From: Clostridium sp. CAG:921
GTDB taxonomy: Bacteria; Bacillota; Clostridia; TANB77; CAG-465
Assembly: GCA_000433135.1 (NCBI GenBank)
Contig: HF991973.1
Coordinates: forward strand, 11,879 to 20,886
Direction of reading: 5' to 3'
DNA length: 9,008 nucleotides
A program made the position numbers and the translations under genes. Shown here in pieces: positions 1 through 5,230 of this stretch (the stretch's first letter is position 1; each line of letters opens with the position of its first letter). The notes under the pieces are model-generated. The model did no database searches. It was given only the letters and a program-made list of their open reading frames with translations, and was not told where the DNA came from.

Positions 1-1266
1 AGTATTAAGGTTTGCTTAGATAGAATAAGTGATGACAGTAATTATGAAACGTATAGAGATATAATTTTACTTCATCAATTACTTGAAGTATATATATATA
101 TATTGATTGAAATAAATGATGAAGACGAAAGATATAATTTAATAAGTAAGTTTATAGATAAACTAAATGAATTTGGATTTAAAATTTGGAACTTGAAATG
201 TTTAAAAAGCTTTATAAAAAGGCATAGAAGAAAATTAAGACCATATTATTATGTTTTGATAAAAATGTTAAAAAGTGGAAATGCTAGAAAAATAAATGCT
301 GTTATTAATTTTAAGAAAAATTTTAGAACTAATTTAAAAAAGTTAATTGGAAAAAACAAGGAAAATGGTAAATATACAATAGGTGAACTTGAAAGATTAG
401 CTAAAAAACAATCAAGTAAAAAGGATAGTCAGGTAAAGGTATCAGTCGTAGTACCAAATTATAATTATAGCAAATTTTTAATTAGAAGGCTATATAGCAT
501 ACTTTCGCAGACTGAAAAAATCTATGAGTTAATTATTTTAGATGATAAATCTACAGATGATAGTAGAGAGTTAATTGATAAAGTATATAATTCTTTGAAA
601 CAATATGTGAATATAAAAAAAGTATATAATGAAGAAAATTCTGGTACTCCATTTAAGCAGTGGGCTAAGGGTATGAGTCTTGCAAGTGGAGACTATATAT
701 GGATTGCAGAAGCAGATGATTATTGTGATAAACATATGTTAAATAGTTTAGTAGGTAAAGTTAAAGAAGATAGTGAAATTTATATAGCGTATGTAGATAC
801 TGCCTTTACTGACAAGAATGGAAATATTACCTTAAAATCGATAAAACCAGAAATTGATATAATGAAAACTGGACATTGGGATAGAGATTATGTAAATAAT
901 GGATTAAATGAAATTGAAAATTTTACATTCTTAAATAACACTATTGCAAATGTTTCTTCGTGTATAATAAAAAATGTAGACTATACTGATGTGTATGATG
1001 AAATTGGAAAATATAGACAAGCTGGTGATTGGGTATTTTATATAAATGTTATGGCAAAAGGTAAGGTTGCTTATATAGATAAAATAATGAATTATTACAG
1101 AGTACACGATGCACAAGTAACAACTCAAATGAAAAAAGAAAAACATTTAGTAGAAATTCAAGAGATATATAAATACATTACAAACAAGTTTGGTACAAAT
1201 AAGTTCCAAGAGGAGAAAAGAAAAGAAAGAATTGAATTTTTAAAAAGAGTGTGGAATTTGAAATAA
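1..1266 (+). CDS. Family 2 glycosyltransferase, 5' end outside the window
   Basis: The frame is open from base 1 with no start needed, so this is the 3' part of a longer gene; the TTG at 103 is only an in-frame codon after a (TA)7 tract. The visible 421 residues begin with about 145 residues of helical, very basic sequence. This could be the end of a first glycosyltransferase domain or a linker. A GT-A domain follows from about residue 147. It has the nucleotide-sugar strand VSVVVPNYN, the LILDDKSTDDS-like second strand, a DXD-type metal site EADD at residues 237-240, the GDW motif at 342-344 and the closing NYYRVHD at 364-370. Such enzymes transfer sugars from nucleotide donors to polysaccharide or wall polymers at the inner membrane face. 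The order NTIANVSS...GDW...NYYR is typical of capsule and rhamnan-type transferases (family knowledge). Donor and acceptor cannot be named. A strong terminator follows, so this is the last gene of its operon. Confidence 0.88.
   Translation, partial: SIKVCLDRISDDSNYETYRDIILLHQLLEVYIYILIEINDEDERYNLISKFIDKLNEFGFKIWNLKCLKSFIKRHRRKLRPYYYVLIKMLKSGNARKINAVINFKKNFRTNLKKLIGKNKENGKYTIGELERLAKKQSSKKDSQVKVSVVVPNYNYSKFLIRRLYSILSQTEKIYELIILDDKSTDDSRELIDKVYNSLKQYVNIKKVYNEENSGTPFKQWAKGMSLASGDYIWIAEADDYCDKHMLNSLVGKVKEDSEIYIAYVDTAFTDKNGNITLKSIKPEIDIMKTGHWDRDYVNNGLNEIENFTFLNNTIANVSSCIIKNVDYTDVYDEIGKYRQAGDWVFYINVMAKGKVAYIDKIMNYYRVHDAQVTTQMKKEKHLVEIQEIYKYITNKFGTNKFQEEKRKERIEFLKRVWNLK
89..102. repeat. (TA)7 dinucleotide tract inside the glycosyltransferase gene
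   Basis: Seven TA units lie in frame and encode alternating Tyr-Ile. The reading frame is open on both sides with this unit number. A change of one unit would break the frame. Confidence 0.8.
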
Positions 1267-1299
1267 TAGGATTTAATGTGCTAAAGAAAATATATAAAA

Positions 1300-1356
1300 A
1301 AATATCAACTTGATGTAGAATATAAATAAATATTTTATCAAGATGGTATTTTTTTT
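1300..1356 (+). terminator. Rho-independent terminator of the glycosyltransferase operon
   Basis: The arm AAATATCAACTTGAT (1300-1314) pairs with ATCAAGATGGTATTT (1337-1351), with one mismatch and one G-U pair, around a 22-base loop. A run of Ts through 1356 follows, and extra As before the stem can pair with it. It lies about 35 bases after the stop codon. Confidence 0.8.
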
Positions 1357-1379
1357 GTTAGCAGAAAATAAAGAAGAGA

Positions 1380-1556
1380 AAATAAATATATTAGATGGAA
1401 TTTAATATGCAAAAGCATGGAATATCTGATATAATCCTATTTATATAGCAAAAAGTCAAAATGCGATAAAGGGACACTAATTATTAGTACAAATTACACA
1501 TATATTAAAGCAATTATTTGAAAGAAGTTTAACAAAAAATAAAAGTGTAAAATATT
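1380..1556 (+). pseudogene. Possible decayed 3' end of a transposase gene
   Basis: This gene-free stretch (1357-1560) contains a broken frame. From 1433 it reads NPIYIAKSQNAIKGH, then a stop, then LLVQITHILKQLFERSL, then a stop at 1554-1556. The pattern RPIY...IKGH(F)L...L..R.LE..L is typical of the C-terminal end of IS4/IS1634-type transposases (family knowledge, recalled, not searched). Further stops lie upstream in the same frame (within 1404-1432). No inverted-repeat ends were found. If real, it is a dead remnant. The match is short, so random similarity remains possible. Confidence 0.3.
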
Positions 1557-1583
1557 GACATTAGTATAAAATTATTGTAAAAT
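1555..1583 (+). promoter_or_regulatory. Sigma-A-type promoter of the Ham1-family gene pair
   Basis: A perfect -35 box TTGACA (1555-1560) is followed after exactly 17 bases by the -10 box TAAAAT (1578-1583). The leader is about 50 bases long and contains a weak AT-only inverted repeat around 1601-1616 of doubtful meaning. Confidence 0.75.
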
Positions 1584-1640
1584 TACCTGTGAAATAAGCG
1601 TTATTATACTTTAATAATTATGTAAGGAGGAAGAAAAAAT

Positions 1641-2246
1641 ATGAAAGTTCTTTTTGCAACTACAAATTTGGCAAAAATAAAAAGGTACTCTTGTATGTTA
1701 AAAGAAAGTGGAATAGAATTAATGACGCTTTTTGACATTGATGCTAAGGTAAATTTTGAAGAAGATGGAAAGGATGCAATTGAAAATGCTAAAATAAAGG
1801 CAAAGGCGTATTTTGAATTAACAAAGCTTCCAGTAATTGGTATGGACAATACTCTTTTTATTGAAGGCATTGATGAGTCACTTCAACCTGGAACACATGT
1901 TAGACGTATTGGTGGTAAAACTTTAAATGATGATGAGATGATTGATTATTACACGGGTTTAGTAAAACGTTTTAATAAAAATTTCAATGCAATGTGGATG
2001 TATGGTATGGCTATATATACAGAAAATGGAATTTTTACTAAAACTTGGTCTAAAGGAGGTTTCTATTTTACAGATAAAGTATGTAAACTAAGAAATCCGG
2101 GGTATCCATTAGATTCTGTAACAATATCTAGTAAGTACAATAAATATTTAGTTGAACTTACAAGTGAAGAAAAAAATGAGATCAAAGGTGAATCAAATGA
2201 TGTGGAAGTCGTAAATTTTATACTTGAGAGCTTAAATAAAAAATAG
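1641..2246 (+). CDS. Divergent Ham1/RdgB-family nucleotide pyrophosphatase-like protein (first of a pair)
   Basis: The 201-residue length is normal for the RdgB/Ham1 (XTP/dITP diphosphatase) family, whose members hydrolyse non-canonical purine NTPs to NMP and pyrophosphate in the cytoplasm. The N-terminal signature FATTNLAK (5-12) matches FATxNxxK. EEDGKDAIENAKIKA (40-54) matches the DGxTFxENAxxKA helix. VIGMDNTLFIEGI (65-77) sits where the family has ADDSGL; one Asp (D69) is kept but S and G are replaced. LVELTSEEKNEI (170-181) matches the AELTxEEKN segment, yet the base-contacting SHR that should follow reads KGE, and GFGYDP is NPGYPLDS. The fold is therefore well supported but ITPase activity is doubtful. 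AAGGAGG (1624-1630) sits 10 bases before the ATG. It is co-transcribed with the next gene, a different member of the same fold, 43 bases downstream. Alternatives are activity on a modified nucleotide or a non-catalytic partner role. Confidence 0.78.
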   Translation: MKVLFATTNLAKIKRYSCMLKESGIELMTLFDIDAKVNFEEDGKDAIENAKIKAKAYFELTKLPVIGMDNTLFIEGIDESLQPGTHVRRIGGKTLNDDEMIDYYTGLVKRFNKNFNAMWMYGMAIYTENGIFTKTWSKGGFYFTDKVCKLRNPGYPLDSVTISSKYNKYLVELTSEEKNEIKGESNDVEVVNFILESLNKK

Positions 2247-2289
2247 TATATAAATTTTCATTATGTAAAAGGCAAAAAGGAGAATAGCT

Positions 2290-2883
2290 ATGAATGAAAT
2301 TGTGTTTGTAACCCATAATCGTGGAAAAATAGAAACAGCTACAAGAGAACTTAAGGGCGTTAACTTTAGGGTATATGAATATGATTTAGAAGAGCCAAGA
2401 AGTGATGATATTGCAGAAATTTCAAAGGCAAAGGTTTTGGAGGCATATAAGCTTGTTGGGGTACCTTGCATATCTTTAGATAGCGGATTTTTTATTGAAA
2501 GTTTAAATGGATTTCCTAGGGCTTTTGTAAATTTTGCGCTAGATACAATAGGAATTGATGGAATTTTAAAATTGATGGAAGGAGAAAAAAATAGAAACTG
2601 TTATTTTAAAGAATGCTTATCATATTTTGATGGAACTACTCTTAATCAGTTCTTTGGAAAAACAGAAGGCACACTTGCATGTGAAATTGCAGGAAGTGAT
2701 AGTAAAATGAAGTGGTCTGATTTATGGTATGTTTTTATTCCAAAAAATTATGATAAAACACTTGCACAGATGTCACCTGCTGAAAGAATTCAAAGAGAAA
2801 ATGAAAGAAAAGATGATTCATATTCTTCTTTTAGTGTGTTTGCTAAGTGGTATTTAAGCAACGTTGCAAGTGGTAAGAAGTAA
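2290..2883 (+). CDS. Divergent Ham1/ITPase-family protein (second of a pair)
   Basis: This 197-residue protein resembles the archaeal/eukaryotic branch of the ITPase family more than bacterial RdgB. FVTHNRGK (6-13) is the substrate-loop motif. SLDSGFFIESLNGFP (62-76) keeps the catalytic-region DSG and the ALNGFPG-like strand, and LDTIGIDGILKLMEG (84-98) is close to the TIGxxGILKLMEG helix known from that branch. FGKTEG (122-127) and KTLAQMSP (156-163) also align. The segment expected to read GFGYDPIF is instead around SDLWYVFIP (143-151), and the SHR signature is absent (ERIQRENERK). The fold is clear; the substrate is not. AAGGAG (2277-2282) lies 7 bases before the ATG. It shares the upstream promoter with the preceding gene and ends at a terminator. 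The two proteins are too dissimilar for a recent duplication, so the pairing was probably selected (inference). Confidence 0.8.
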   Translation: MNEIVFVTHNRGKIETATRELKGVNFRVYEYDLEEPRSDDIAEISKAKVLEAYKLVGVPCISLDSGFFIESLNGFPRAFVNFALDTIGIDGILKLMEGEKNRNCYFKECLSYFDGTTLNQFFGKTEGTLACEIAGSDSKMKWSDLWYVFIPKNYDKTLAQMSPAERIQRENERKDDSYSSFSVFAKWYLSNVASGKK

Positions 2884-2910
2884 ATAAAAATATCAAATGT
2901 ATTATATAAA

Positions 2911-2947
2911 AATAAGGTGAATTTATTCTATTCATCTTATTTTTTTT
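2911..2947 (+). terminator. Rho-independent terminator of the Ham1-family pair
   Basis: AATAAGGTGAAT (2911-2922) pairs with ATTCATCTTATT (2930-2941) over 12 bases with one G-U pair and a 7-base loop. An uninterrupted T run to 2947 follows. It starts 27 bases after the stop codon. Confidence 0.88.
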
Positions 2948-2988
2948 AGAAATGAAAAATTTACATTAATAGGTACTTTAGAGCGTAG

Positions 2989-3017
2989 TTGACTAATAAT
3001 TATTTTTGTTATAAAAT
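2989..3017 (+). promoter_or_regulatory. Promoter of the duplicated-domain exported protein
   Basis: TTGACT (2989-2994), a 17-base spacer and TAAAAT (3012-3017) form a good sigma-A-type promoter. The TTG is also an in-frame potential start codon for the gene behind it, but it lacks a ribosome binding site and is better read as the -35 box. Confidence 0.65.
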
Positions 3018-3030
3018 GTTACTAAATAAA

Positions 3031-3036
3031 AGGAGG
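3031..3036 (+). promoter_or_regulatory. Ribosome binding site fixing the start at 3043
   Basis: AGGAGG lies 6 bases before the ATG at 3043. This supports that ATG over the in-frame TTG 54 bases upstream, which falls in the promoter. Confidence 0.85.
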
Positions 3037-3042
3037 AATTTT

Positions 3043-3990
3043 ATGAATAATAGAAAGGAGAAAGGAAGTTTTGCAGTTACTTTAATAGTAGTAATTGGAA
3101 TAATAATTGTTGTAGGTATTGGAATATATTTTTTAGTAAATGGAAATAAAGATAAGTCAAATACTAATAATCAATTTGGACAAGAAAATTATGAAAACAA
3201 AGCAAATGTTGATAAAGAGCAAATAAATAATGAGGGGGAATATTCTAATTTAGATAATAATACTAGCAATGATGTAAAAAGTGAGACAGTATCTAATAAT
3301 AAAAAAGTAAATGAAAATAGCAATGGTTATTCGATTGAAGCAGTAATTAGTTCAAGCAGTAGTGATAGATCGTATGATTTCAAAGAAAAAAGGTGGCTAC
3401 CTAATGACTCTGCAGAATATTATATTGCAATAGATAGCAATGGAAAATTATGTATAGTTCAACCAATACAAGGGTTTATACAAAAAACAGACATTTTGTT
3501 AAGTACATTAGTTACGTTGGCGTATACAAATTATAATGATAAGTTAGTAGTTATGCAAAAAAATGGAGTTGCATATGAAGTAAATGTCACAAATTTTGAA
3601 TATAGAAAATATGTAGAAGGTGATGGAGCGCAAGATAGTGGAGAACAGACTATAAATGATAAAAAAGAATATATAAATGAATATTCAATTGAAAAAGTTA
3701 TTGAAACTAATTCTGATAGTTCATATAATTTTAAAGAAAAAACATGGCTTCCTAATAACTCTGCTAAATATTATATTGCTAAAAGCAATGACGGTAAACT
3801 ATGCATAGTTAATCCTATTTTGGAGTTTACTCAAAAAACAGACATTTTACTAAATGATTTAGTTTCATCAGCATACATTAATAGTGATAAAAAATTAGTT
3901 ATAATACAAAAAAATGGAGTCGCATATGAAATAAATGTTACAAATTTTGAATATAGAAAATATACAGAAGGTGACGGTATGTCAAAATAA
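3043..3990 (+). CDS. Membrane-anchored exported protein with two copies of an unknown ~100-residue domain
   Basis: I do not recognise a family for this 315-residue protein. Residues 1-8 are a short basic head ending in KEKG. Residues 9-32 (SFAVTLIVVI onward) form one hydrophobic segment, with a pilin-like G|S junction. Residues 33-95 are a hydrophilic linker rich in Asn, Asp, Glu and Ser. Then come two tandem copies of one domain, residues 96-195 and 214-312, about 70% identical by eye. Each contains YSIE, FKEKxWLPNxSAxYYIA, GKLCIVxPI, QKTDILL and QKNGVAYExNVTNFEYRKY. The alternating pattern suggests a beta-rich fold outside the cell. Each domain has one Cys, in KLCIV. An 18-residue linker joins the copies. 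The gene is monocistronic, between its own promoter and terminator. The N-terminal module is shared with the next protein. A surface or wall role is inferred from topology only. Confidence 0.8.
   Translation: MNNRKEKGSFAVTLIVVIGIIIVVGIGIYFLVNGNKDKSNTNNQFGQENYENKANVDKEQINNEGEYSNLDNNTSNDVKSETVSNNKKVNENSNGYSIEAVISSSSSDRSYDFKEKRWLPNDSAEYYIAIDSNGKLCIVQPIQGFIQKTDILLSTLVTLAYTNYNDKLVVMQKNGVAYEVNVTNFEYRKYVEGDGAQDSGEQTINDKKEYINEYSIEKVIETNSDSSYNFKEKTWLPNNSAKYYIAKSNDGKLCIVNPILEFTQKTDILLNDLVSSAYINSDKKLVIIQKNGVAYEINVTNFEYRKYTEGDGMSK
3328..3627 (+). repeat. Domain repeat, copy 1
   Basis: This stretch of 100 codons is repeated at 3682-3978. Similarity is strongest at the 3' end, where 3559-3612 and 3910-3963 encode almost the same 18 residues. 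Several of the base differences there are synonymous, which suggests selection on the protein. Confidence 0.9.
3682..3978 (+). repeat. Domain repeat, copy 2
   Basis: This second copy has 99 codons, one fewer than copy 1, with the gap in the Ser-rich segment near its start. The 18-codon spacer between the copies is not repeated. Confidence 0.9.
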
Positions 3991-4034
3991 TAGTGTAATG
4001 TTAAAAATAATATATAAGTAAATAAAATTTAAAT

Positions 4035-4087
4035 GATGAATAATTGTGTAAAAAGCATAAAGCTTTTCATGTTATTCATCTTTTTTT
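4035..4087 (+). terminator. Rho-independent terminator after the duplicated-domain gene
   Basis: GATGAATAA (4035-4043) pairs with TTATTCATC (4072-4080). The stem continues inward through TGTG/CATG to AAAAGC/GCTTTT (4051-4056 with 4062-4067) around a 5-base loop, with small bulges. Seven Ts follow (4081-4087). Confidence 0.88.
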
Positions 4088-4153
4088 GTTAATAATATTA
4101 TAAAAACATTAAAATACTATTTTGTAATAAATTAAAAAAAATCTAAAAGGTAG

Positions 4154-4182
4154 TTGAATAAAGTTTGTTTTTTTGATAAGAT
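4154..4182 (+). promoter_or_regulatory. Promoter of the PstS-like/DUF operon, extended -10 type
   Basis: TTGAAT (4154-4159), a 17-base spacer and TAAGAT (4177-4182) are preceded by TGA at 4174-4176, giving a TGnTAAGAT extended -10. Confidence 0.65.
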
Positions 4183-4190
4183 ATAGGAGT

Positions 4191-4196
4191 AGGAGG
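4191..4196 (+). promoter_or_regulatory. Ribosome binding site fixing the start at 4205
   Basis: AGGAGG lies 8 bases before the ATG at 4205. The in-frame TTG at 4199 would be only 2 bases away, which is too close. Confidence 0.85.
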
Positions 4197-4204
4197 TATT
4201 GTTT

Positions 4205-5221
4205 ATGAAAAACAGAATGAAAAAAGGCAGCTCAATGATTACGCTAATAGTAGTCATAGTTTTAGTAGTTGCATTATGCGTAGGAGCTTACTTTTTAGTA
4301 AGTAGCTTGTATGAGAAAAAGCTAAATCAAAATGGCGATGTGAATAATAACAGTTCACAAGATAATACTCAAGATACAAGCAAAAATGATGAGGAAGAGA
4401 TATCTAGTGAACCACTTTATACATTAGATAACTATCCAAAAGTAGATGCGTCACTTGCAACGCAACCATTAACAAATGCATTTATAAAAAACTTTGTAGG
4501 TGAGGATGTAGATGTCAGTAAATTAGATTATACAAATACACATCCAGGATATGTAAGACTAATAAATGATGAAGTAGATTTAATAGTAGTTACAGAACCA
4601 TCAAAGGAAGAATTAGAACTTGCAAAGCAAAAGGGTGTGGAACTTGAAGTAATACCAGTAGTAAAAGAAGGATTTGTATTTTATGTAAATTCTAATAATA
4701 AAGTAGATTATTTAACAAAGGATCAAATACAAGGAATATATAGTGGAGAAATAACAAACTGGAAAGAAGTTGGTGGAGAAGATATGGAAATAAAGCCATT
4801 TCAAAGACCAACAAATTCAGGTAGCCAAACAGGTATGTTGTCATTAGTAATGAAAGATAAAAAATTAATGGATCCATTAAAAGAAAATTTAGTAAGTACA
4901 ATGGCACAAATAATAAATTTTGTATCATCATATGAAAATGGAAAAAATTCAATAGGATATTCATATTATTATTATGCAACAACAATGTATGAAGGAATAG
5001 ATAAAGAAATTGCAAGTAATATTAAATTAATAGGAATTGATGGAGTAAAACCAAATGCTAAAACAATACAAAATGGATCATATCCATATACAACAGCTTA
5101 TTATATAGTTATTAATAAAGCAGATGATGAAAATAGTCCATCAAGAAAATTGGCAAATTTAATGTTATCAAAAAGAGGACAACAGGTAGCTAAAAATGCA
5201 GGTTATGTTCCAGTAAAATAA
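4205..5221 (+). CDS. PstS-like phosphate-type solute-binding protein with a membrane anchor
   Basis: This 338-residue protein has the periplasmic-binding-protein fold of the PstS group, which binds phosphate outside the cell for the Pst ABC transporter. Evidence: YPKVDASLATQPLTNAF (77-93) is the first-lobe binding strand; LIVVTEPSKEELE (126-138) and VVKEGFVFYVNSNN (152-165) follow; QIQGIYSGEITNWKEVGG (174-191) is a hallmark of the family; RPTNSGSQTGM (201-211) is the SG(S/T)xTG ligand loop; ANLMLSKRGQQVAKNAGYVPV (317-337) is the usual C-terminal end. The N-terminus is unusual. Instead of a lipoprotein signal it has a short basic head, KKGSS and a hydrophobic segment (residues 9-33). The only Cys (C25) follows VAL, a poor lipobox. 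Residues 41-70 are an Asn/Asp/Glu-rich linker. No pstC, pstA or pstB gene lies in the window. It may feed a remote transporter or act as a sensor with the next gene, which begins 9 bases after its stop codon. Confidence 0.85.
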   Translation: MKNRMKKGSSMITLIVVIVLVVALCVGAYFLVSSLYEKKLNQNGDVNNNSSQDNTQDTSKNDEEEISSEPLYTLDNYPKVDASLATQPLTNAFIKNFVGEDVDVSKLDYTNTHPGYVRLINDEVDLIVVTEPSKEELELAKQKGVELEVIPVVKEGFVFYVNSNNKVDYLTKDQIQGIYSGEITNWKEVGGEDMEIKPFQRPTNSGSQTGMLSLVMKDKKLMDPLKENLVSTMAQIINFVSSYENGKNSIGYSYYYYATTMYEGIDKEIASNIKLIGIDGVKPNAKTIQNGSYPYTTAYYIVINKADDENSPSRKLANLMLSKRGQQVAKNAGYVPVK

Positions 5222-5227
5222 GGTGAT
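5220..5227 (+). promoter_or_regulatory. Ribosome binding site overlapping the stop codon of the PstS-like gene
   Basis: AAGGTGAT begins inside the TAA stop (5219-5221) and matches the GGTGAT side of the consensus AAGGAGGTGAT, which suits the 3-base distance to the ATG at 5231. This suggests translational coupling. Confidence 0.7.
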
Positions 5228-5230
5228 TTT

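Noticed and set aside
103..105. TTG as start of the glycosyltransferase
   Set aside because: The frame is open back to base 1, there is no ribosome binding site, and the site follows a (TA)7 tract.
931..1146. Minus-strand open frame inside the glycosyltransferase gene
   Set aside because: It is a shadow of the plus-strand gene, with low-complexity Phe/Ile/Tyr-rich protein and no ribosome binding site.
1584..1640. Riboswitch or attenuator in the leader of the Ham1-family pair
   Set aside because: The leader is short, with only a weak AT-only inverted repeat and no terminator-like stem.
4250..4281. Lipoprotein signal in the PstS-like protein
   Set aside because: The only Cys follows VAL, lacking the Gly/Ala/Ser before Cys, and lies late within the hydrophobic segment.
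4692..5015. Minus-strand open frame inside the PstS-like gene
   Set aside because: The Leu/Phe/His-rich product overlaps the conserved solute-binding core; no start signals are present.
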